From: Frondihabitans sp. Leaf304
GTDB taxonomy: Bacteria > Actinomycetota > Actinomycetes > Actinomycetales > Microbacteriaceae
Length of the DNA: 64,000 bases
NCBI RefSeq assembly: GCF_001423105.1
Contig: NZ_LMNV01000002.1
Coordinates: 1,293,694 to 1,357,693, forward strand
Reading direction: 5' to 3'
Shown here: piece by piece, positions 1 through 6,986 of the stretch
Layout: every line of letters begins with the position of its first letter
Position numbering within the stretch: the first letter of the stretch is position 1
Translations under genes and position numbers: made by a program
Notes under the pieces: generated by a model
The model's input: the letters and a program-made list of their open reading frames with translations, nothing else
Databases searched by the model: none
What the model was told of the DNA's origin: nothing

Positions 1-1048
1 CGACCGCATAGCCGTTGCCGAGCAGGTAGACGTTCGATCCGCCGATCGAAAGGGGGTCGTTCACCTTGATCGTCGTCTTCTTGCTCGCCTGGCCGGGCTG
101 CGAGGTCGTGACGTAGGTCGTGTAGTCGGTCGGCGTACCGATCGCGTCGATGATCTTGTCTTCGTACTTGACGGTGAACTTGTCGATCGCGATGTTGAAC
201 GGCTTGAGCTGAGAGTCGGAGAAGAAACGGCCCGGGTTGAACGAGTCGTACGAGCCCAGCACGTTCGAGAACGTCTGCCCCTCGACGACGACACGTTGAC
301 CGGTGTAGCCGAAGCCGCCGCCGATACCGACCGTGACGAGCACTCCGAGCAGGGCCGTGTGGAACACCAGGTTTCCGGTTTCGCGCAGGTAACCGCGCTC
401 GGCGCTGACCGAGTCGCCGTAGACGCGGGTGCGGTAGCCGGCGCGGCGAAGGTGCTGGCGGGCCGTGGCGACAGCGATCTCGGCCGAGACGGGTGCCGTG
501 TCGCCGGTGACAGTCGGAGCCTGGTGCGTCTGGAATCCGGCCAGGCGCGACAACCGCGCCGGAGTCTTGGGCGGCGCGGAGCGGAGCGCCTCGAGGTGGT
601 GCTTCACGCGCGGGATGATGCAGCCGACGAGCGAGATGAACAGCAGCAGGTAGACGGCCGAGAACCACGGCGTCGTGAACGTCGAGAACAGCCCGAGCTT
701 GTCGAGGATCGGGTACAGCTGCGGATGGTCGGTCTTGTACTGAACGACGCCGTTGGGGTCGGACGACGTCTGCGGCACCAGCGAACCCGGCACGGCCGCC
801 AGGGCGAGCAGCATAAGCAGGAGCAGCGCCGTGCGCATGCTCGTGAGCTGTCGCCAGAAAAAGCGGAGATAGCCGACGAACCCGAGCTTCGGCTGCGTGA
901 TGCCGGAGTCGGAGTCGACCTGCTCGACGGAGTCGATGTGGTCGCTCGGCCGAAGCGGGTCGGCCCGCTCGTCGGTGCGGTCGGAGGTGCCGTCGACCTG
1001 GGGCTCCGCGGGCTCGACGGGCCCGTTCGAATCAGACGACCGTGCCAT
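1..1048 (-). CDS. resB: ResB-like cytochrome c biogenesis protein (C-terminus cut by window edge)
   Basis: About 349 N-terminal residues are visible and the frame runs open through base 1. ResB is the membrane partner of CcsA (ResC) in System II cytochrome c maturation, which carries haem across the membrane and attaches it to apocytochrome c outside the cell. An acidic N-terminal tail of about 55 residues precedes a first membrane segment (LTSMRTALLLLMLLALAAV), a second (FSAVYLLLFISLVGCII) and a third near residue 200, followed by the typical large extracytoplasmic domain. The ATG lies inside the end of ccdA (17-bp overlap), so the two are translated together. ccsA is expected next, outside the window. 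Confidence 0.88.
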   Translation of the reverse strand, partial: MARSSDSNGPVEPAEPQVDGTSDRTDERADPLRPSDHIDSVEQVDSDSGITQPKLGFVGYLRFFWRQLTSMRTALLLLMLLALAAVPGSLVPQTSSDPNGVVQYKTDHPQLYPILDKLGLFSTFTTPWFSAVYLLLFISLVGCIIPRVKHHLEALRSAPPKTPARLSRLAGFQTHQAPTVTGDTAPVSAEIAVATARQHLRRAGYRTRVYGDSVSAERGYLRETGNLVFHTALLGVLVTVGIGGGFGYTGQRVVVEGQTFSNVLGSYDSFNPGRFFSDSQLKPFNIAIDKFTVKYEDKIIDAIGTPTDYTTYVTTSQPGQASKKTTIKVNDPLSIGGSNVYLLGNGYAV

Positions 1049-1796
1049 AGCTGGAGATCACCACCCCGAGGCGCGACATGAGGTCACTCCAGACCCCGGC
1101 GACCATGAGAACTCCGATGACCACGAGAAGGGTGCCTCCCACAAGGTTGACGGCACGAACGTGCCTTTTGACGAATGCGATCGTGCGCGTCATCCAGCCA
1201 AGGCCGAGCGCCACGAAAAGGAACGGGAGCCCGAGGCCCAGGCAGTAGAAGAGCCCCAGCAGAAACCCTTGCCCGGCCGACCCGGAATTGAGCGACAGGG
1301 CCGTGATGGCCGTGAGCGTCGGGCCGAGGCAGGGGCTCCAGCCGAGGCCGAAGACGACACCGAGCAACGGCGCGCCCGCCAGGCCCACCTTCGGGCTGAT
1401 CTGGAGCTTCGCGGTGCGCTGGAAGAACGGGAAGTTGCCGATGAAGACGAGCCCCATGAGGATCACGACGACACCGAGGATCCGGGTGATCACGTTTCGC
1501 CACTCGAGAAACCAGAATCCGAGCACACCCGCCGCGGTATTGAACGCCACGAACACCAGCGTGAAACCCAGCACGAAAAGGACGACCCCGAGCACGAGAC
1601 GGCCACGGTCTTTTCGGCGACCCGTGGGATCCTGCGCTCCGCTCTGCAGACCCCCGATGTAGCCGAGGTAACCGGGCACGAGCGGGAGCACGCACGGCGA
1701 CACGAACGAGATGATGCCCGCGAGCACGGCCACGGGAAGCGCTACCAGCAGCTGGCCGCTCGTGACCGCCTCGAAGAAGGGGTTGCCCTGATACAC
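1032..1796 (-). CDS. ccdA: Cytochrome c biogenesis protein CcdA (thiol-disulfide transporter)
   Basis: CcdA passes electrons from cytoplasmic thioredoxin across the membrane to the extracytoplasmic TlpA/ResA protein, which keeps apocytochrome c cysteines reduced for haem attachment. The 254-residue protein has about six membrane segments and the two hallmark cysteines: Cys35 in FVSPCVLPLVPGY and Cys156 in WSPCLGP, the expected pair on transmembrane segments 1 and 4. It starts with GTG directly after the tlpA stop codon with no gap, and its end overlaps resB. This is a tightly coupled System II operon. Confidence 0.93.
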   Translation of the reverse strand: MYQGNPFFEAVTSGQLLVALPVAVLAGIISFVSPCVLPLVPGYLGYIGGLQSGAQDPTGRRKDRGRLVLGVVLFVLGFTLVFVAFNTAAGVLGFWFLEWRNVITRILGVVVILMGLVFIGNFPFFQRTAKLQISPKVGLAGAPLLGVVFGLGWSPCLGPTLTAITALSLNSGSAGQGFLLGLFYCLGLGLPFLFVALGLGWMTRTIAFVKRHVRAVNLVGGTLLVVIGVLMVAGVWSDLMSRLGVVISSYGTVV

Positions 1797-2405
1797 CTAG
1801 TTCTTCTCTGCGAGCGTGTCGCTGATCAGGGTGTTCAAGACGCCCTTGTCGGCCTCGCCGAGGATGCTCGACGCGACACGCCCCTTCTTGTCGAGGACGA
1901 TCGTCGTGGGCGTCGCGTTGGCGCTGCCCCGGGCTCCGGCCAGCGCGAGCTGCACCGTGGCGTTGCCCGAGTCGACGACGGACGGGTAGGTCATCTTGAA
2001 GGATCGGGCGAAGGCGCGAGCGGTGTCTTTCTCGTCGCGCACGTTGACGCCGATGAACTGCACGCCCTGATCGGCGTACTTCTTGCTGAGCGACTCGAGG
2101 TCGGGGGCCTCGACCCGGCACGGCGGGCACGAGGCGTACCAGAAGTTGAGCACGACGACCTTGCCCTCGTAGGTCGAGCGCGAGATCGAGGCGTCTTCGT
2201 CGGTCGTGGCAGTGAACTCGACGGGCTGCTTGCGGTCGGCGGGCTCGATCTCGGTGATCGTGCCGTCGCCCGAGATGTAGTTCTTGTTCGAGCCGCTCTG
2301 GTACTGAGAGAGCAGGTTGCTCGAGGAGCAGCCGGTCAGGCCGAGGGCGAGAGCCGCAGCCACCACGGAGAGACGGACGAGGGTCGAGGGGCGTTTCGGA
2401 ATCAC
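1797..2405 (-). CDS. resA: TlpA/ResA-type thioredoxin-like lipoprotein
   Basis: This is a membrane-anchored extracytoplasmic thiol-disulfide oxidoreductase for apocytochrome c. The GTG start is chosen because it overlaps the upstream stop as GTGA and gives a clean lipoprotein signal: KR-rich start, hydrophobic stretch, lipobox LGLTGC with Cys26. The thioredoxin-like domain follows, with active site Cys93-Pro-Pro-Cys96 in FWYASCPPC and a cis-proline in the NATPTT segment. The longer frame reading back to 2519 has an arginine-rich, non-signal N-terminus and is rejected. Its neighbours ccdA and resB fit the same pathway. Confidence 0.9.
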   Translation of the reverse strand: MIPKRPSTLVRLSVVAAALALGLTGCSSSNLLSQYQSGSNKNYISGDGTITEIEPADRKQPVEFTATTDEDASISRSTYEGKVVVLNFWYASCPPCRVEAPDLESLSKKYADQGVQFIGVNVRDEKDTARAFARSFKMTYPSVVDSGNATVQLALAGARGSANATPTTIVLDKKGRVASSILGEADKGVLNTLISDTLAEKN

Positions 2406-3043
2406 ACGGCTCCAGAATCGAGGGCGGAAGTCTGCAGGGCGGCGGCCGGCTCGCGGTAGCCCACCTCGACGAACGCGTCGTCGCGGTGCTCGAGCGTCGT
2501 GATGCTCGACAGGGTGCACCGGCGATGGCGAGGGTCGTGGAAGAGCCTCTGGCCGGCAAGGGTTCGGTGGACCATCCAGATGGGCAGCTGGTGGCTGACG
2601 AGAACGATGTCGCCAGAGTCGACACTGCGCCAGGCAGTGTCGACGGCCGCCAGCATGCGAGCGGCGATGCTCACATAGGCCTCACCCCAGCTGGGCTTGA
2701 GCGGATTCGCGATCCAGGGCCACTCGCTCGGACGCGTGAGGGCCTTCGTGAAGCCGCCCGCCCGCCCCTCGAATTTGTTGGTCGGCTCGATAAGGCGCTC
2801 GTCGGTCTGGATCTCACGGTCGAAAAGCCGAGCCCACGGTGCCGCTGACTCTTGCGTGCGCTGCAGGGGGCTGGCGATGATCGCCGCGACCGGGGCGCCC
2901 TCCGCCTTCAGCGCCTCGGCGCTCGTCTCGGCCATTCGATGACCGAGCTCGGAGAGCCCGAACCCCTCGATACGCCCGTAGAGGACGCCGTCGGGGTTGA
3001 ACACCTCGCCATGACGGACGAGGTGGATCTGGTTCGCGGGCAC
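2402..3043 (-). CDS. Histidine phosphatase (phosphoglycerate mutase-like) family protein
   Basis: The protein has 213 residues and begins with the family signature LVRHGE, which holds the catalytic histidine that is phosphorylated. A second SHQ segment near residue 150 carries the other catalytic histidine. The true substrate is not evident; it need not be phosphoglycerate. It is the first gene of the cytochrome c maturation operon, with a GTGA overlap to the TlpA gene. TACACT lies 7 bases before the GTG start, so the message is probably leaderless. Confidence 0.85.
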   Translation of the reverse strand: MPANQIHLVRHGEVFNPDGVLYGRIEGFGLSELGHRMAETSAEALKAEGAPVAAIIASPLQRTQESAAPWARLFDREIQTDERLIEPTNKFEGRAGGFTKALTRPSEWPWIANPLKPSWGEAYVSIAARMLAAVDTAWRSVDSGDIVLVSHQLPIWMVHRTLAGQRLFHDPRHRRCTLSSITTLEHRDDAFVEVGYREPAAALQTSALDSGAV

Positions 3044-3151
3044 GGCATCCAGTGTAGATTGCGCGACTCGTCACACCTCCCACCAGGGTTTTCCACAGGG
3101 AGGACCTTGCTCGGCGTCGAGAGAGTCAGCCCTACCGTAAACTCAGGGCTC

Positions 3152-4480
3152 GTGACTGAACGCACCCTTATCAAAGACCTTGCTGCCTCCTCCGACGGGC
3201 CCGTGTCGGTGTCCGGATGGGTCGAGACGGTCCGCGATCAGAAGAAGGTGCAGTTCGTCGTCCTTCGCGATGAGTCCGGCGCCGTTCAGCTGGTGTCGCC
3301 CCGCTCGTTCGACGACGAGGGCGCGGCCATCGCCACCGCCGTCTCCGAGACCATCTCCTCGCTCTCGCAGGGCACCTTCCTCACGGCCACCGGCGAGCTG
3401 AAGCACGACGAGCGCGTCAAGCTCGGCGGGGTCGAGGTCAAGCTCGACGGTCTCGATGTGGCCGCCCTCGCGATCCCCGAGACCCCGATTGCCGACGACT
3501 CGGGCATCGACAAGCGCATGGACTGGCGCTTTCTCGACCTTCGCGTGCCGAAGAACGCCCTGATCTTCAAGATCCAGACAACCTTCCTCCACGCGCTCCG
3601 CACCTACTGGGTCGAGCACGACTTCGTCGAGGTGCAGACCCCCAAGCTCATGGCCTCGGCGAGCGAGTCGAAGGCTGAGCTGTTCCGCGTCGAGTACTTC
3701 GAGGGCAGCGCGTTCCTCTCGCAGAGCCCCCAGTTCTTCAAGCAGATGGCGCAGTCGGCCGGTTTCGGCAAGATCTTCGAGGTCGGGCCCGCGTTCCGCG
3801 CCGACCCGTCGTTCACCAGCCGCCACGCGACCGAGTTCACCTCCATCGACGCCGAGGTCAGCTGGATCGAGTCGCACGAAGACGTCATGAAGCTGCACGA
3901 AGAGCTCATGGTCGCTGGCTTCCAGGCTGTCGCCGACAAGCACGGCGCCGCGATCAAGGAGCTGTTCGACATCGACCTGGTCGTGCCGACCGTGCCGTTC
4001 CCGCGCATCCCGCTGGCCGAGGCCAAAGAAATCGTGGCCTCCCGCGGCTACGAGGTGCCCCGCGCCGACGACGATATGGACCCCGAGGGCGAACGTCAGA
4101 TCGCGGCCTACGTGAAAGAGACGTACGGGCACGAGTTCGTCTTCCTCACCGACTACGCCTCGAGCATCCGGCCGTTCTATCACATGCGGCACGAGGGCGA
4201 TGCGTCGCTCACCAACAGCTACGACCTCATCTTCAACGGCACCGAAATCTCGACGGGGGCCCAGCGCGAGCACCGCATCGACGTGCTCGAAGAGCAGGCA
4301 CGCTCGAAGGGCCTTGAGCCCGAAGAGCTGTCGGGCTACCTCGACTTCTTCCGCTATGGCGTGCCCTCGCACGGTGGCTTCGGCATGGGCCTCGCGCGCG
4401 TGCTGATGCTGATGCTGCACCTGCCGAACCTGCGAGAGACGACGTTCCTGTTCCGCGGGCCGACGCGGCTCGAGCCGTAG
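3152..4480 (+). CDS. aspS: Aspartyl-tRNA synthetase, archaeal-type (probably non-discriminating)
   Basis: It charges tRNA-Asp, and probably tRNA-Asn, with aspartate. The 442 residues carry an N-terminal OB-fold anticodon-binding domain and a class II catalytic core: motif 2 around FRADPSFTSRHATEFTSID and motif 3 ending FLFRGPTRLEP. The length and the absence of the about 100-residue GAD insertion mark the archaeal/AspRS2 form, not the 590-residue bacterial form. This form usually also misacylates tRNA-Asn and works with GatCAB, but that is family knowledge and was not tested here. The GTG start gives V-T-E-R-T-L. There is no Shine-Dalgarno, and TACCGT at 3133-3138 would give a leader of only a few bases. 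Confidence 0.92.
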   Translation: MTERTLIKDLAASSDGPVSVSGWVETVRDQKKVQFVVLRDESGAVQLVSPRSFDDEGAAIATAVSETISSLSQGTFLTATGELKHDERVKLGGVEVKLDGLDVAALAIPETPIADDSGIDKRMDWRFLDLRVPKNALIFKIQTTFLHALRTYWVEHDFVEVQTPKLMASASESKAELFRVEYFEGSAFLSQSPQFFKQMAQSAGFGKIFEVGPAFRADPSFTSRHATEFTSIDAEVSWIESHEDVMKLHEELMVAGFQAVADKHGAAIKELFDIDLVVPTVPFPRIPLAEAKEIVASRGYEVPRADDDMDPEGERQIAAYVKETYGHEFVFLTDYASSIRPFYHMRHEGDASLTNSYDLIFNGTEISTGAQREHRIDVLEEQARSKGLEPEELSGYLDFFRYGVPSHGGFGMGLARVLMLMLHLPNLRETTFLFRGPTRLEP

Positions 4481-4483
4481 GTC

Positions 4484-4573
4484 GCTGGCGGCTCGTTCGC
4501 TGGCGGCTCGTTCGCTGGCGGCTCGTTCGCTGGCGGCTCGTTCGCTGGCGGCTCGTACGCCGGCGGCTCGTAC
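4484..4573. repeat. 15-bp minisatellite, six copies
   Basis: Six head-to-tail copies of GCTGGCGGCTCGTTC run from just after the aspS stop codon. The last two copies carry TAC in place of TTC, and the sixth has GCC at its start. The array ends at the palindrome that holds the aspS terminator. Read in frame it could encode a five-residue repeat, but no start or stop supports a gene. Confidence 0.9.
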
Positions 4574-4634
4574 GCCGAGAGTGCACAAAACGCCCTCCCG
4601 CTTCGGCGCGGAGGGCGTTTTGCGTCCTCTCGGT
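4574..4634. repeat. Palindromic element, GCCGAGAGTGC family, containing the aspS terminator
   Basis: The left arm starts GCCGAGAGTGCACAAAACG and the right arm reads GGCGTTTTGCGTCCTCTCGG. The ends match the elements at 34931-34993 and 49847-49911. All three sit between convergent genes. Confidence 0.6.
4587..4621 (+). terminator. Rho-independent terminator after aspS
   Basis: A 12-bp perfect stem AAAACGCCCTCC / GGAGGGCGTTTT has an 11-base loop and ends in TTTT. The A-tract on the other side makes it work for the convergent Dabb gene too. Confidence 0.85.
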
Positions 4635-4666
4635 TGGCGTGCCGCGGCGCGCGCGGCGGCGCAGGG

Positions 4667-4728
4667 CCGCGAGATGGCCGGATCTCCGCGAAAACGGCCC
4701 GCGGCCGGTAGTTCAGGCCACCTTGCGG
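4667..4728. repeat. Palindromic element, CGCGAGATGGCC family, copy 1
   Basis: Arms CCGCGAGATGGCC and GGCCACCTTGCGG pair at 11 of 13 positions. A related 65-bp copy lies at 30283-30347. It sits in the 400-base gap between the convergent aspS and Dabb genes, which holds no gene. Confidence 0.6.
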
Positions 4729-4749
4729 GTCGCGCCGAGCTGAACCTGC

Positions 4750-4801
4750 GCCGAGATCGCAGAAGAAGTCGCCTGCACCCGACGCCAAGTGCGATCTCGG
4801 C
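4750..4801. repeat. Palindromic element, CGAGATCGCA family, copy 1
   Basis: A perfect 12-bp inverted repeat, GCCGAGATCGCA / TGCGATCTCGGC, encloses 28 bases. The same arms recur at 62450-62497. The rest of this gap, to 4881, is GC-rich short repeats (GCGGCCGGCGCC-like) with no gene. Confidence 0.6.
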
Positions 4802-4881
4802 ACGGCGCTGGCGCCGTCGGCGGCCGGCGCCGACAGCGGCCGGCGCCCTCAGCGGTCAGCACCCTCAGCGGCCGGTGCCGC

Positions 4882-5184
4882 TCAGTACTCGTAGTCGATC
4901 GCAGCCCGACCCGACACGAGGGAGCGCACGAGCGCAGCCACCTCGAGGTGGTCGGGGTGGTTCTGGTACTCGTCGAGCCCCTCGAAGTCGTCGAAATCGG
5001 CGACGACGGCGAGGTCACCGTTCTTGTCGGGATAGGCGCCGTTGAGCCCGACGGTCAGCGACCGGATCGACCCGATGCGACCGACGAGGCCGGTAAGCGC
5101 CGACGTGATGCGCGCGATCGCTTCGGCCTTCTCCGTCTCGTCGGTTGCGGCGATGCTCCAGATGACGATGTGCTTGACACTCAT
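4882..5184 (-). CDS. Dabb (stress-responsive A/B barrel) domain protein
   Basis: The 100-residue protein is a single Dabb domain. It opens with the family pattern MSVKHIVIWSI, holds a central VGLNG-AYPDKNGDLAVVADF segment, and ends with YQNHPDHLEVAALVRSLV and IDYEY. Dabb proteins are dimeric ferredoxin-like barrels; some are stress-induced and some act as cyclases, but no specific role can be read here. The ATG overlaps the stop codon of the glutaredoxin-like gene (ATGA), so both are translated from one message. Confidence 0.85.
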   Translation of the reverse strand: MSVKHIVIWSIAATDETEKAEAIARITSALTGLVGRIGSIRSLTVGLNGAYPDKNGDLAVVADFDDFEGLDEYQNHPDHLEVAALVRSLVSGRAAIDYEY

Positions 5185-5480
5185 GAATCGGCCTTTCGGT
5201 TCGGGTCAGAAGAGGCAGAAGGTGCGGCGGCACGAAGAGCGGTACGGAGCCGCTCGGGGTCGACCCGCCAGATGGTGTGGACGCGGCCATCGATCAGCAC
5301 GACGGGAATTTCTTCGGCGTACTCCTCGGCCAGTGACGGATCGTCGAGGATCGACAGTTCGTCGTAGTCGCGGGCCCCACGGAACTCGACCTCGTCGAGA
5401 ACGGCCTCAAGGGCCTGCCGGGCGTCATCGCAGAGATGGCAGCCGGGCTTCGTGAGCAGAGTGACGTGGGGAACGGGCAC
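5181..5480 (-). CDS. Glutaredoxin-like thiol protein (DUF836 type)
   Basis: This is a 99-residue thioredoxin-fold protein with the redox motif CHLC near residues 14-17 in LLTKPGCHLCDDA, and the cis-proline segment EEIPVVLIDG near residue 60. It probably reduces disulfides in the cytoplasm; the partner is unknown. The GTG start is chosen because TACGCT lies 6 bases upstream and GGGGGA precedes it. The frame upstream of it runs into a palindromic non-coding element. It is followed by the Dabb gene with a 4-base overlap. Confidence 0.82.
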   Translation of the reverse strand: MPVPHVTLLTKPGCHLCDDARQALEAVLDEVEFRGARDYDELSILDDPSLAEEYAEEIPVVLIDGRVHTIWRVDPERLRTALRAAAPSASSDPNRKADS

Positions 5481-5557
5481 TCCCCCAGCGTACCGCCGAG
5501 CCCGGCACGTGCCCCGAGCACCCAGCACCCAGCGCCCAGCGCCGAGTGACGAGAACC

Positions 5558-5635
5558 GAGCCCCTTCCCGAGTGCCGCCCATTGCACGTGGGAGCCCGGC
5601 ACCGGCGGCAATAGGCGGCACTCGGCAAGGGGCTC
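5558..5635. repeat. Long inverted repeat with 22-bp arms
   Basis: The left arm starts GAGCCCCTTCCCGAGTGCCG and the right arm is its reverse complement at 21 of 22 positions, with 34 bases between. A short run of GCACCCA/GCGCCCA direct repeats precedes it at about 5518-5545. It lies between bS22 and the glutaredoxin-like gene, both on the minus strand. No second copy was found in the window. Confidence 0.8.
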
Positions 5636-5748
5636 GCGGCCCAAGCGACCTCGGGGCGGAGATGGCACGCACCCGAGCCCGGCACGCAAAACGGCCGCCA
5701 CCCGAGGGTGACGACCGAATAGCGAAGCTCTAAGACGTGCTCAGCGCT

Positions 5749-5847
5749 CTACTTCTTGTTGCGACGCTGGTGACGAGTCTTACGAAGCAGTTTGCGGTGC
5801 TTCTTCTTCGCCATGCGCTTGCGGCGTTTCTTGATAACAGAACCCAT
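5749..5847 (-). CDS. Small ribosomal subunit protein bS22 (AURKAIP1/COX24 domain)
   Basis: The 32-residue, extremely basic peptide begins MGSVIKKRRKRMAKKKH and ends RRNKK. It matches the actinobacterial small-subunit protein bS22 known from mycobacterial ribosomes, which binds 16S rRNA near the decoding region. GAGG lies 6 bases before the ATG. An own promoter is likely: TAGACT at 5947-5952 (minus strand) would leave a leader of roughly 90 bases. The next gene upstream is the excisionase-type HTH gene, the same neighbour as in mycobacteria (Rv0500A/Rv0500B region). Confidence 0.93.
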   Translation of the reverse strand: MGSVIKKRRKRMAKKKHRKLLRKTRHQRRNKK

Positions 5848-6005
5848 AGGGGACCTCACAGATTTCTTGAAACGGGACCTTTGGGATTCAAAGACCGTGC
5901 AGTACCGGGCCCCATTTGCAAGAACCGCGGAAAAATACTTCGCGTCAGTCTACTCGCCAGGCCAGCGAAAAACGAACCGAGCCATCGGAGCGAACAGACG
6001 GCCGA

Positions 6006-6200
6006 TCAGCCGACGTCGCGAATGCCACCGCGAAGCACGGCAGCGACAGCCGTCTCGGGCACTCGGAACGAGCGACCGAAGCGAATGGCGGGCAGCTCGC
6101 CGGAATGGACCATCCGATAGACGGTCATTTTCGACACGCGCATCATGTCAGCCACTTCGGCCACCGTGAGAAAACGCACGTCCGTCAGGTCGTCCGACAT
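6006..6200 (-). CDS. Excisionase-family helix-turn-helix DNA-binding protein
   Basis: This 64-residue protein is a single winged-helix domain of the MerR/excisionase type. FLTVAEVADMMRVSKMTVYR forms the helix-turn-helix and ELPAIRFGRSFRVPE the wing. It resembles mycobacterial Rv0500A, which also sits beside bS22 and proC. There is no integrase or phage gene nearby, so this is a chromosomal regulator and not a phage excisionase. Its target is unknown. The start is ATG with a weak AGG 4-6 bases upstream. Confidence 0.88.
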   Translation of the reverse strand: MSDDLTDVRFLTVAEVADMMRVSKMTVYRMVHSGELPAIRFGRSFRVPETAVAAVLRGGIRDVG

Positions 6201-6350
6201 GTTCCTGCCTAAGGTTTCGGGCCGACTGCCCCGGAGAGGCTCGCCCCCGGCGGGAGCGATCGGCGACTCGGGGCCGCCTGAGTGTTTCTCGTGTGCCCCG
6301 TGGCTACCTTAGAGGCGCATGTGACTCGCTGTCCAGCCGCAGCGTCACCC

Positions 6351-6911
6351 CTATTCGCGGTGCCCGAGACGCTTCTTGGCGGGGTCGAGGATCCGGCTCC
6401 GCGCCCCGGCGACAGCGCGCCCCAGGGTCGCACCTACGTCACCCACATCCGGGAGGTTCTGGGCAGCCCGACGGAGGGGCGCCGGCACGCCGACCACGCC
6501 CGAGCGCAACGGCACGACCGCGGCGAAGTCGACCTCGGGCAGGAACGGCGCGAGCCAGGCGTCGACCCGTTCGAGCGGCCTGCTGTCGAGGCTGTAGTAG
6601 CGGTGCTGACCGTCTTCGCGCACGTGCACGAGGCCGGCGAGGCGGAGCACGCGCAAATGCTTCGACACGGTGGGCTGGCTGAGGCCGAGCGCGACGACGA
6701 GCTCGCCGACGCTGTGCTCGACAGCGGGGCCGGGTTCGGTCGCGGGGCCGGGTTGCCCCGCGGCGCCGGGGAGGGGGCGGAACGCAGGATCCTTCGGGTC
6801 GCCTCGCAGAGAAAGCTCACGAAGAGGGTCTGCCGCGAGTGGCTCCCCTCGGAGAACGCGGAGCAGCTCACGACGAGTCGGGTCGGCGATCACAGCGAAG
6901 ATGTCGGCCAT
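6351..6911 (-). CDS. ArsR-family transcriptional regulator
   Basis: The 186-residue protein starts MADIFAVIADPTRRELL, the classic ArsR N-terminus. It has a recognition helix in GLSQPTVSKHLRVLRLAGLV and a wing with EDGQHRYYSL. A proline/alanine-rich insertion of about 35 residues separates helix 2 from the HTH, which is longer than usual. No metal-binding CxC motif is seen, so it is more like the SmtB-fold regulators without metal sites. TAGCCT lies 7 bases before the ATG, indicating a leaderless message. Confidence 0.86.
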   Translation of the reverse strand: MADIFAVIADPTRRELLRVLRGEPLAADPLRELSLRGDPKDPAFRPLPGAAGQPGPATEPGPAVEHSVGELVVALGLSQPTVSKHLRVLRLAGLVHVREDGQHRYYSLDSRPLERVDAWLAPFLPEVDFAAVVPLRSGVVGVPAPLRRAAQNLPDVGDVGATLGRAVAGARSRILDPAKKRLGHRE

Positions 6912-6986
6912 GCTGCTCAGGCTATCGATGCGGGGCCGGGAGTACCATGACGGTTTTCGGGTGAATTCGGCGGGGTGGGAGGCCAG

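Noticed and set aside
897-2459. Long plus-strand ORF opposite the cytochrome c genes
   Set aside because: Composition is Arg/Glu/His-rich with no domain; the minus strand carries CcdA and TlpA with clear motifs. It is a high-GC antisense shadow.
3089-3097. TTTTCCACA resembling a DnaA box
   Set aside because: It is a single site with no cluster, no AT-rich unwinding region and no dnaA/dnaN; it is most likely chance.
4484-4573. Tandem repeats as a CRISPR array
   Set aside because: Units are contiguous 15-mers without spacers, and no cas gene is near. The same holds for the repeats at 18143 and 19876.
6006-6200. Phage excisionase as a sign of a prophage
   Set aside because: There is no integrase, att repeat or phage gene, and the gene sits in a conserved core neighbourhood.
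6948-6965. Five-codon ATG ORF before ktrB as another leaderless upstream ORF
   Set aside because: The TACCAT hexamer overlaps the ATG itself, so the transcript would start after it.
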